NCBI GenBank assembly: GCA_029747015.1
Contig: JAKOGI010001962.1
Coordinates: 1 to 64,000, forward strand
Direction: 5' to 3'
Length of the DNA: 64,000 nt
DNA from: Carnegiea gigantea
Taxonomy: Eukaryota; Streptophyta; Magnoliopsida; Caryophyllales; Cactaceae
Shown here: positions 11,583 through 22,200 of the stretch, in pieces
Layout of the letters: every line of letters starts with the position of its first letter
Numbering within the stretch: position 1 is the first letter of the stretch
Program-made: the position numbers and the translations under genes
The notes under the pieces: generated by a model
The model's database searches: none
Told to the model about the DNA's origin: nothing
Seen by the model: the letters and a program-made list of their open reading frames with translations, nothing else

Positions 11583-12782
11583 ATGACATTCCTTCTAAAG
11601 GTTTTTCAAGCTGCACAAGATTTGAGACCTTCATCCTCCTTGCCTCGAGCAAAGAGAAGATTTATAAGGAGAGATCGACAAGAAGCGCATGAGCGCTTAT
11701 TCAGAGACTACTTCGCAGAGGATTCCATTTACAATGAGCAACATTTTCGACGAAGATTTAGAATGTGCAAGCATTTATTCATTCGTATAATGAAGGCACT
11801 AGGAAATCATTCTGATTATTTTCAGTTGAAGTATGATGCAGTTGGGAACCGCGGGTTGACGTCACTGACCAAGTGCACCACAGCCTTGAGGATGCTTGCT
11901 TGTGGTATATCTGCCGATTGCATTGATGAATACTTGAAGATCGGTAAAAGCACATCACTGTAGTGCTTGAAAAAGTTTGCTAAAGGTGTCATTGTAGTAT
12001 TTGGGGAAGAGCATTTAAGGAAACCAACCCAAGCCGATGTTGATCGTCTATTGGCTGTAGGGAATGAGCGTGACTTTTCCGGTATGTTGGGAAGCATCGA
12101 TTGTATGCATTGGGAGTGGAAGAACTGTCTGACAATTTGGAAAGCAGCATTTGCTAAAAGGATCTATAAGGTTCTGACAATCATTCCTGAGGCGGTTGTG
12201 TCATATGATCTGTGGATATGGCATGCCTTCTTCGGAATGCCTAGAAGTATTAACGATATCAACGTCCTTGACTATTCCCCAGTGTTTGATGAGTTGTATC
12301 AAGGTCGTGCTCCAAAATGCAAGTACATCATCAATGGTCACGAGTACAAAATCGGATACTTTCTATCGGATGGGATTTATACAAAATGGGCGACTTTTGT
12401 GAAAACCATCCCCTTTCTGCAAGGTCCAAAGGCAAAACTGTTTGCTCAACGTCAAGAGGTAGTTAGGAAGGATGTCGAGCGAGCCTTTGGTGTACTACAA
12501 GCTCGCTTTGCCATCGTTCGTAGCCCTGCTCAGTACATAAAGGAGAAAGTCATGTCGTTGATAATGAAAGCATGTGTAATACTCCACAATATGATTGTTC
12601 AGGATGAGCGAGATTTGTACGACCTTGCGTTCGATTACGAGCAAGTAGACAGCACTACCTCAGAGCCGACTGTTCGACGTAATGTTCATCCGTGCTATGA
12701 GACTCACCTATGTATAACAATGGAAGCTCGAGACCCCAAAATGCATGCGCGTCTCCAGGCGGATTTGGTTGAAGAAATGTAG
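11583..12782 (+). pseudogene. PIF/Harbinger DDE transposase with in-frame stops
   Basis: This is a DDE_Tnp_4 family transposase, which would cut and paste the element at TWA sites. Conserved blocks are visible: LTSLTKCTTALRMLACGI, GMLGSIDCMHWEWKNC, YDLWIWHAFFGMP, NDINVLD, DGIYTKWATFVKTI, FAQRQEVVRKDVERAFGVLQ and ILHNMIVQDER. Acidic residues of the expected triad are present: Asp at 12099-12101, Asp within NDIN (12255) or DGIY (12369), and Glu at 12477-12479. One TAG at 11961-11963 splits an otherwise continuous frame, in the block where relatives read ST-A-L-E. A second TAG at 12780 replaces the Trp usually seen before RH, eight codons before the next stop (12804). There are no frameshifts. 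Some sequence upstream of the 11583 ATG may also be coding. It lies about 490 bp after ORF1 on the same strand. Confidence 0.85.
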
Positions 12783-13430
12783 AACCGACATAGAGGTAGG
12801 TCGTAAATGACATCTTGTAATGTAATTTTTAAGTTGAACTATTGTATTTGTATTATTAATTTTTTTAGTGCAACTATTGTATTTTTTTTTAATTTTATTG
12901 TAAACAGACGTATTGTGTTCTTCTTTTTTTAAAAAAAATCAAGCTTTTATTATTTTAGTTTTTTTAATTTTAGTTTGATTTCATACTTCAAAAAAAATTC
13001 ATTACCATATGTCAATTATTCAATTTTTGAAAAAATATCGTTATAAGTAATCTACAATTATACATACAAGTACCAAAAATTAACGTCAAATACCAAATAA
13101 AAGAAGAGATTTCTTCTTTCATTATATTACATTATGTGAAAGTCCTTTTTTTATAAAAAAAATTAATTGTTATAGATGAATTATTCAATTTTTATAAAAA
13201 ATATCGTCATAAGTAATCTACAATTATTCACACAAATACACAAATTAAAAGTCCACAACCAAATTAATATATTTGTAGTAGGGTCCATATGTATTATTTT
13301 ATTTGATGATCTAAATTGGTGATCAAAGGGATGTAGAGAAGAGAAAAATTGTTGGATTGTGGGGTGATGTGGAGGTTGTGGGCTCCTACTTGTAATCCAA
13401 ACTTTTTGATCACCATTGCAAGTACTCTTA

Positions 13431-14582
13431 AGAGCACATAAGAATTTGCCTATCAACAAAGTTTAATTTGTAAAATACGGATGTGGCTAATCAATTGATG
13501 ATAATTATAATTTATAAATATAACACCAACAATTTATTTTTTTTTGAAATTTCTCTCTTCCTTGCTGACTAGGATGCAATTGTATTTTGTAGGGTTGCTT
13601 GAATTGTTTATTGAATTTCATGAGTGATATTGTTCTTTCAAATAATAAACACATACAATATATATGTGACTAAATGAGAATTAAATCTAAAAATTAATAT
13701 ACTAAAAATTTTGTTCTTAACAATATCAGTTGTTGTAAATAATTTCCTAAATTAATAATGGGATGTCGTAAAAGAAAACTTTTCAAAATTATTAGCTTCC
13801 GTTTTAATAACTATCCTACTACTATTGTTGAGGGGCACATATTGACATCTTGTGTAATATTATTTTTTTAAATCTTCTTATAATTTTTTTGTTTTCAAAT
13901 TAAAAAGGTTCAGCAAAAAAAAAAAAAAAAAAAAAGAGGATGGACTTGTTGATGAACTGTAAGTTTGTAACGTTGATTTTCAAATACAGCACACGACCAC
14001 AATTGGGCTTTTCAATAATGAATAAGTCAAGATAATATTTATGTATCTTCTTCTTAAATGCTCAATTAAAATGTCATAAATGGCTTTTTTGAGCAAAAAA
14101 CAGTTTTTTTTCATTTTAATATATATGGTTTACTATTCAACCTTAATATCTATTATTATCAGCTATAAATATTGTGTACCATTCGACTAACGAAATTGCT
14201 TTTATTTAAATATTGGGTACCCAAAAGGAATCCTTTTATTTAAAATATTATCTTATTGATAAAAAAGGGAATTATATTGAAGAAAAATCTCACTGTTCAC
14301 GAGGACGGTTTTAGTTAGCCAGTTAGGTGATGCCCTAATAAATGACACGTGTCATTGAATCTTTCATGTTTTCTTGACTAGCTTTTCGTCAAAGCAATCA
14401 ACTTGGAATGGGATTCATCAGCTGTCGCGCTTGTACACGTGATTTATCAATCTATCCAATAATATCAGATCCGTTATTTAAAAAAAAAAAAAAACGACTA
14501 AACATATGTTATGCGAATTACTTCCAAATGAATTCCAACATTAAAAAAATATATATAGTATTGATATGCCCAAATTTATTTT
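13431..14582. other. intergenic, no gene seen
   Basis: Very AT-rich, with an A20-class run near 13915-13935. Nothing recognisable. Confidence 0.6.
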
Positions 14583-14896
14583 GGAGTGTTTGACAAACAA
14601 TTTTTTGAAAAACTTTTTGACTAAAAAGAGTTTTTTTGACCAAAATTAGTTGTTTGATCAAGTTACAAAACTAATATGGGTGTTTGGTGAAAGAGTTTTT
14701 TAGAAGAGCTTTTGGGGTCAAAAAAACTAATTTGAAAAAACTAATTCTATGAGTTTTTTGGAAGAGATTTTTGAAGAACTAGCTTTTTGTCTCATAACTT
14801 TATCAGAAATAGCTAATTTTATCAAATAGTTTTTCAACAAACAGCTAGTTTTAATAGCTAATTCAAACAGCTAATAACTATTTGTCAAACAGGACC
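14583..14896. mobile_element. MITE, AACAGCTAATT family
   Basis: The ends GGAGTGTTTGACAAACAA and the complement of GGTCCTGTTTGACAAATA form imperfect inverted repeats. The interior matches the nested MITE at 1880-2210, including 'agaagagctttt', 'aaaaaactaattctatgag' and 'aacagctaattcaaacagct'-type units. No clear target duplication. Confidence 0.6.
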
Positions 14897-15147
14897 TTTT
14901 TAACATTTTTAAAGTGATATCAGGCACTTAATTTCAAATAAAAATATGAATATCTATATCTTTTCTTCACAATATTAAAAATATTTAGAAGTTAATTCAT
15001 CATACTCTATTTATTGGTTACATATTACATAATCTAATCAATGATGGCATTGTAAATTTCACGAGCATTTTGGGTTTCAAAATAAATGAATATTTTTTTA
15101 ATCATTATTTGCCATAAAGGAAGTTTGATCATTAAGAAATTGAAAGA

Positions 15148-15217
15148 GACTTGATGAAAATGTACATAATTAAATTAAATCAGACTTGATGAAAATGTAC
15201 ATAATTAAATTAAATCA
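15148..15217 (+). repeat. perfect 2 x 35 bp tandem repeat
   Basis: The 35-bp unit beginning GACTTGATGAAAATGTAC occurs twice back to back (15148-15182 and 15183-15217) without a mismatch, so the duplication is recent. Confidence 0.9.
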
Positions 15218-17187
15218 AAATAATAGTATGATGCCTATATCTTTTCTTCTTTTACTCACCTTTAGGGCCTTTGCCAATTGGTAAAAGCAATAGTGTGATA
15301 ATATGAGGGGGAAAAAGACAATTCAACAATAAACGGCTTCTAGATTTGTTGATATATAGTAATGTAATGTATAATATATAAAATACAATCATGGAAGACG
15401 ATATAAAAGGTCAATGCAGTTCTTCTATGCATTCATTTTTTTTAATTTTCTAAATCAGTAGTCATCCTTGACTAATTTTTCTTTTTTACGGCATTATTAT
15501 TATACATAATCAATATGTATGACTATCTTATTTCCTAAATAACATTATTATAACAGTATAAAATACCATATATGTTCACAAGATGAATGAAACATGTTCT
15601 CCCAATATGAATAGAATTTGAAAGAAACTCAAACCCCCCCCCCCCCCCAAAAAAAAAAGAAGAAATGGATCAAGATTCACAAGGGGCAGGCAAGGCAAAG
15701 AAAAAGAAAAAGAAAAGGATGTGTGGAGCATTTCTAATGCAATGAATGTGTCCCATTTCCACGTCTCGCCGTGCATAAGACTAAATCACTAAAGTCTACC
15801 ATTGCGTGAGGGAGATGTGCCTGCAGCTATCCAAAGAACCAAAGTGAAAAAAGGGTGCACGAAAAAAAAAAACAAAATAAAAGAAGATGAAGATTATTGA
15901 ATAAGAATCATTGGAAAAAAGAAGCTTCTTACATACAATCCAGGCTTCTATTATTCGAACTTAAAGCATCGTCTTATACTCTGTAAAAGTATAACTCACA
16001 TTAAGAATTATTATTGTTGTATTGGTTGGAGTTGAATATCTGTTAAATTACAAGTGATAGAATTTTTTATTTAATACTCAAATTTATGACATGTTTGATA
16101 TGAACAGATGTCGAATCAGTCAAATCAATATTCATTGCTAAATAAAAATTCTAACAGATAATTTTCCTAATGAATTTAGACCGTGACATCTCTAAACAAA
16201 TAGCTTACAAGAATATTAATTTTATGTTTATGTAAAATTCACTAATACCATGATTACCAGGTCAATTAACTTTTTTTCAATTCCTCTGTTTCTTCTCACT
16301 CGGTGCACAATGACCAGTTCCGTTTGATTTGTTCTTTTGCTTCTGCTGAAAAGAAATTACTAAAAAGAGGGGCCGGGAGGGGAATGATTTCTTACTGCTG
16401 CTTTTGAGTGGGGTTCATCATCATGGCACTAAAATGGTGTATTGAACCACAAATCCCATTTTCATTTAATTAATTAATTAATTGTTTAGCTTTGCGTAGA
16501 GCAATTAGTTAGCCTACTCTCTAATTAAGCATCAATTCACAGCCTTTAATAGGTTTATTCCTTTGACACCCAGAAAAAAGCTAACAAACACAAGATCTCA
16601 AAAGCATCAATTTGGACATCTTTTTACTTGAAACTTAAGTCACCACCAACTACTTCTACTACTACTGCTATTATTATTATTATTATTATTATTTGAAAAA
16701 TACTCATAGCACAGTAAATTGCAAGTTTGCATGTAGTAAGCAAGGTCAAAGATTAAAAAATATATATATATTTATCCGAGTGGCATAATCAAGATGAGAT
16801 TTTATTCTCACCCAAAAGATAAATAAGTTGAAATCATATATGATAAATGGTCTCTTTTAATCGCGATCGACATTTAATTTGTAAAGATAACAAGCAAATC
16901 TTATGTACATATGCTCAATCTTTTCGGTTGATTAACACGATAGATTTATTTGGTTGACCAAACTCCAACATTCCTATTGAGAAGGTATTCAAAATTGGCT
17001 AGCAAATTTTTAGCATGAGCACAAACTTAAATGTTGTTTATTTTAGTTCACTCCATATTAGTCTTCACAGTATTCTTTTAAGGTATTGGAGTGTGAAAGT
17101 GGTGTTTTTCTCATATTAATGAAATTGAAGGGTTTGAATATATACATAAACTTGTTAGTTACTCCACCTATTACCGATTGATTTTTG

Positions 17188-17449
17188 GGTTGGAACATCA
17201 TTTGAACTTATATTCATGATGCTTTGTTTATTGCCAATTTATATAAAAAATTAAACACAGTATTAGAGCGGATTGCTTGATTTTGATTTGTTGTCGTCCC
17301 TACTTGATTAAAATTATGTGCATGTATTGGGACTTATAAACATCCCACACATGAGGGGGTGTTAGAGTGTGAAAATGAGTTGGGACCTCATTTGAACTCA
17401 TATACATGTCTCTTTGTTTATGACCCAATTTATATGAAAATTTTAACAA
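17188..17449 (+). repeat. pair of diverged direct repeats
   Basis: About 70 bp at 17188-17256 ('gggttggaacatcatttgaa') recurs at 17377-17449 ('gagttgggacctcatttgaa'), and both continue with 'ctttgtttat' and 'caatttatat'. Probably remnants of a retroelement end. The family was not recognised. Confidence 0.5.
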
Positions 17450-18174
17450 GTTATAGTGATGTAATTTTGCACATATAGGCTAGGGATTTGCAATTTTTTT
17501 TTTGGGGGGTGTAAAGCCCTCATATGCACAAGTAGAAAGAACATTTTTATTTCAATTGATAAAAAATTATATTAATTATATCATTTTTGTCAAAGAAAAA
17601 GAAAATATAAAATTACTACCCAATTGAAAGACTTATTTTCCCAACAAAATTGTTAGGTTATACACTTTCATACACATACAAATGACATATTACTAACCTC
17701 ATGTGTACCAAATCTTAAGCGACAGAGTCACAATATTTATTGTGACTTTATATTTTTTTTTTCATATAATCGATCATATAATCGCACGCTTTATTTTTTT
17801 CAAACTCATCTAAACATAAATCATAAATTGTAGTGCATATAAAAACTTTTTTTCGAGTGTCAAAATTGGCCACATAGGGCAGTATTATACAGTTAGAATA
17901 TAATGGAGATGAAAATTTGAATCTAAAGGCTAAATGCCTGATGTACCCATGGCCTCAATCTTCCCTTTACCATTTGAATTTTTTTATTAAATATTTCAAT
18001 TTAAATTAGTTCCTCATTTATAATATAGACCGTGCATTGTTATATCAATTCGAATATAACAACATCGGTATTTAAAAAAAAAAAAATAGAGCCCCATCTA
18101 TAATAACCTTGAGTTATATGTACAAATTATATCATACGCTCGGATCTATAGATCCAGACAATTTTTTTTTTGGG

Positions 18175-18300
18175 TACTGAAATACGTACAGATGTGAGTC
18201 GCCTACTCGCTCAAACGGTTGGTGCGTTTGCTACTACCCTTCATTATCGATGTTATGTGCTCGAATCTGTAACCTGTTGACTTTTTTGTTTTCAACTTGT
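18175..18300 (+). mobile_element. possible tRNA-derived SINE
   Basis: A-box-like TCGCTCAAACGG (18207-18218) and B-box-like GTGCTCGAATCTG (18257-18269) are spaced as in a tRNA-like promoter. There is no clear tail. Weak call. Confidence 0.35.
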
Positions 18301-18445
18301 TTTTTTGTATTTTATTTGTTTCTTGTTTCTCCAATTTATAGGATTGAGCATTTAGTTTTATATACTTGAGAGCAATCTATTGTATTAAGTTGGGCATTTA
18401 TGGGATATATAGGCCCGCGACTATAATGTAAACACCGAATTATAT

Positions 18446-18560
18446 GAGTGTCAGCTAATTCAACTGGTGAAATCTCTCAGAGTTTTTACTAAGGACCCGA
18501 GTTCAAATTCGGCCTACATTGGTGTTTGTGCATCGTTCATACCAATAAATAAATAAATCA
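18446..18560 (+). mobile_element. tRNA-derived SINE, short
   Basis: A-box-like GTCAGCTAATTCAACTGGTG (18450-18469) and B-box-like GAGTTCAAATTCGG (18499-18512). The 3' end is an (AAAT)n-type tail at about 18545-18558. Confidence 0.45.
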
Positions 18561-18969
18561 TAACCTTGAGTTTTTTTTAAAGAAAAATATATGGAATATT
18601 CCATTTGGTATCCTTGTATCTTTGAGGAATCCATTTGGTATATAGTATGAAAATAAATATAAGCTTTCGTAATAATGTTCATCTGTTTAAATTTGCAAAA
18701 TAGATGTTTATTTGCATATTGTGTACCATTGAATTTTTTTAAAAGTAGAGAGACACCAATTAAGATATTTCAAAATATATTGATTTGAAAATCCAGATGA
18801 TAAATGGATGGTGTAAATCTCAATAATCAATATGTTAAATGTCAAATTTGGAAAATCGATCAATATTCAATGATATTCCTAAAACTAAAAAATTTTCCAA
18901 CCCAAAAGGCGAAGATTCGTAAGTGAGGAAGCATAAACTCCCAGCAAAACTTTCCCAGTCTCCGGTCTT

Positions 18970-19035
18970 CTGCCTCCTCCCTTCCTCTTCTTCTACCTCC
19001 TCTCGCTCTCTCTCTCTCTATCTCTCTCTCTCTCC
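18970..19035 (+). promoter_or_regulatory. CT-rich core promoter / leader tract of ORP gene
   Basis: A pyrimidine-rich block ending in a (CT)n run lies 180-245 bp upstream of the ORP start codon. Such tracts are common in plant promoters and 5' leaders. No TATA box was seen close by, so the transcription start is not fixed. Confidence 0.4.
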
Positions 19036-19049
19036 CCCTCCTGGAGTCC

Positions 19050-19088
19050 ATGGCTGGCATCAAGATTCGAGCTAAACCACCATACTAA
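19050..19088 (+). other. upstream ORF 1 in ORP leader
   Basis: A 12-codon frame (MAGIKIRAKPPY) directly after the CT tract, ending 126 bp before the ORP start codon. It is present in the mRNA only if transcription starts upstream of 19050. Confidence 0.5.
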
Positions 19089-19108
19089 TCGCTCTTGTTC
19101 TTCTGCAA

Positions 19109-19165
19109 ATGGCTCGCTTCTGCTCGAGCTCAGTTGCTTCTCACTACGCTTTCATGATCGGCTGA
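19109..19165 (+). other. upstream ORF 2 in ORP leader
   Basis: An 18-codon frame ([18 protein letters not shown]), ending 49 bp before the ORP start codon. It could reduce or regulate translation of the main frame. Confidence 0.5.
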
Positions 19166-19214
19166 GAAACGAAACCAACCCAACCCACCCCAACCCAATC
19201 CAATCCTACTTTAC

Positions 19215-22200
19215 ATGCATCCTTTTTGCTGCGTTTCCCCAGTTTCCGATCGCACTGCCTCCGCCTTTGCCCCAATGCCGCCTCCGCCGCACCAGCCGGC
19301 GGAGGCAGCCGCGGCGCGTGCTCTCCACGCCAACGGCCACGACTATGCGCCGCCGAAGCACCTCTGGGTGAGAGAAAACGGCGGCAATCAGAATCAGAAT
19401 CCGAATCTGAGTCAGCATAATCAGATGATGACGGCGGTGGATCAGAGGGAGGTCAAGATCAACGACTTGGTAGGGAATGGTATTTGCGGAGTATTGTATA
19501 AGTGGGTGAATTATGGCAAAGGGTGGCGGCCACGGTGGTTTGTGCTCCAAGATGGTGTGCTTTCTTATTACAAGATTCATGGTCCTGATAAAATTACTCT
19601 AGGCCCTGAGTCTGAGAAGGGTTCCAAGGTCATCGGCGATGAGTCTATGCGTCGGATTAATCGACACAAGAATTCGAACTCGCCTCCTCAGCTTCATCGT
19701 AAACCCTTTGGCGAGATTCATCTTAAGGTTTGTTTGTCTCTTTGCTTAATTCTTTGTTATTGAATTGAATTTTACTGACTAATTTGGCATTGGCGTATTG
19801 CTTGTGATTTCGGTTTGGAATGATTTGGTCAGCGTATCATGAAGTTCGGCAGATTTGTTGTGCTGATTTAGAGGATTTGGGTGTTGCAAGTTTTAGAAAG
19901 TGCGTCCTAATAATGAAGCAAAGCAGGGAAAGTTGTAGGTCTTGACATCATGAGTTAGGTGATCATGGATTTTGTGTTTGTGTGATGATTTGGTGTTAAC
20001 TAACTTGCTTAATGCCTATCAAAAAAGGAAGGGGGAAATTTTCAAAATGGGTAAGTTTACTATGTCTAAGATGCTAATGAATAGATCCATCACTTGAATG
20101 AAATTGAAGTCTATCAGGTTGGTCATAAGGGGTTGCTGCTTCTGAGGTTCAATGAAGAAATGGGCAATTGGGCATTGAACTTAGAAAAATTCGTGTTTGG
20201 AAAGCCTGTAGTCTATCTCCCTGTAACTTGACATGCTTCCCAGAGAGAAAAAAGAAAGGGGGAGGGGGTTGGGTTCATTTTGTACGTTTGAGTGTTTGTG
20301 TTCATTAAAGGGTGCTTGTAGGTTTCATCAATCCGTGAGAGCAGATCAGACGACAAGAGGTTTTCCATTTTCACTGGCACAAAGAGGCTGCATTTAAGGG
20401 CTGAAACAAGGGATGATCGGGCTGCATGGGTGGATGCTTTGCAAGCAGTTAAGGACATGTTCCCTCGAATGTCGAACAGTGAGCTACTGGCACCTGTTGA
20501 CAATGTTGTGGTGTCAACAGAGAAGCTTAGGAAACGGCTGCATGAAGAAGGTGTTAGTGAAGCAGCAATCCAGGACAGTGAGCAGATAGTGAGAAGCGAG
20601 TTTGCAGCATTGCAAAATCAACTTGTCCTGCTCAAGCAGAAGCAGTGGCTGCTCATTGATACCTTGCGTCACCTAGAGGTACTTGTAACGAAAACTAAGA
20701 AACATGCAAATTAGTTGCTGCATTTTTCTTCAGTTGCTTTGCATGAGAAATGACCCATATTTTTAGTCAAGTTTGGAGTCAGCTGCTATTAATATAACGT
20801 ATATTATCCAACAGATTTGTAATTATCCATTGGTTGTGTTATTTGTTTGTGTAGATGTTATCAAGATGCCTTAATACAATGAATAATTATAAATGTTTTA
20901 GGTCTTCACTTTTCCATTCTATAATATCATTTATGAAATTCATTCCGAGTAATCTAGAATATGCTGAGTGTGTTTCCTAAGACTATTTCTTGAAAGCAAA
21001 TTTAAACAGCATGCCTCACACAAATTCCACCATGTCCATCCTCTATTTGATGAAAAAATGGCAAGATTAGTGACAGTGAAGAAGATTGCTTTTTGCACAT
21101 GTATTTTTGCTGTGGGAGACAATAAATTTGGCTCCTCAGGTACTGCATCTATGAGCATTGGAAAATTAGAGGGTACTTCCTGTATTGTGGACATTGAATT
21201 ATGGGTGTTTGCTGCTGTTCCTCTTCCTTTACTACGAGGACATTAGGAGAATTATTTCTTTATTCCCTTTAGTAGACCTCTTAGAATTCATGACGAGCAA
21301 TCAGATTCAAGATTCTGTTCCCTATAGTTTCACAGACGTATTCGTGATTTCATGCCCAAAGCATGATTCTTTGCCTAACTAGTATGGCGCTTCAGCTTAA
21401 TGGGTTAATTGTTAGGTACCACTGTAACAGCATTTTGGCTACTTGCCAGTTGCCAGGCATACACATTGCTACACAAAAGACTTTCTTATGCAGTGGGGCC
21501 TTTGTGCCCATTGAAAATTCCTTCTAGTGTGTCAGACTGTTGACAACTGAATTAAGTGCACTTGCCAAGTCCTATGAGCAAATATTTGGTGACAACTTGA
21601 CGTTGCCTGTACTTCTAATTCCCTGAGTCTTATATCCTGGATTTAGAAGGGAGTATTTGCTCAGCTATCACATTCTTTGCATGGTTAAGCAAATATCTGT
21701 CATAATGAATCTGTCAATAATAAGCATTCGCCTTCTTCCCCATATTTTTTTTCATCTGAAACTTTTTCTGCCTCACTTTCTTCCTTGATTTTAGTAAGGC
21801 ATTTACAGTAGTGTTAACTCTACAAACTTCACTCCAGGAATGATAATTTTTCTGGATGTTTCTGTTTCAATGATTGCCTGTTTGTGAGTATCGGCAGATG
21901 TGTGGATCATCATGTAGTACAAGGCAATGGGCTGCACCCATTCACATATAAGTTGGAGAAGAGAGGGATGAAGTTTTACAGCTTGAGATGTCAGACGCTG
22001 TGCACTTATTTATATCTGTTAGCTGTCTGGGTTCCTCAATCATTTGAATGAGTTGTTAATTAGTAGTTCCATTGGTAATATTCTGATCACAACAAAGACC
22101 CTTTTTGGGCCTCATTTTGTTGTAGACGGAAAAAGTGGATTTGGAGAACACAGTTGTTGATGAAAGTCAGAAACAGTCAAAAGAGCAAGGGGCTTCCTCC

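Larger units (their letters stand above)
8000..13427 (+). mobile_element. PIF/Harbinger DNA transposon, 5.4 kb
   Basis: The left end GAGCATCTGCACCGTGAGG and the right end (reverse complement GAGTACTTGCAATGGTGATC) form imperfect terminal inverted repeats. TTA lies on both sides (7997-7999 and 13428-13430), the diagnostic target duplication. Inside, on one strand, are the two genes expected of an autonomous element: ORF1 (Myb/SANT-like, 9943-11094) and a DDE transposase (11583-12782). Both carry inactivating lesions, ORF1 more than the transposase. About 1.2 kb of AT-rich repeats separates the left end from ORF1. A diverged direct repeat of roughly 45 bp lies at 13014-13060 and 13182-13230 near the right end. 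The copy is probably no longer autonomous but may be mobilised in trans. Confidence 0.88.
14897..18174. other. intergenic, no gene seen
   Basis: No gene. It contains C15A10 at 15634-15658, an (ATT)n run at about 16669-16693, T10G6 at 17494-17509, and a short 'attattattgttgt' retroposon-like tail near 15982-16023. The listed tandem and direct repeats also lie here. Confidence 0.6.
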
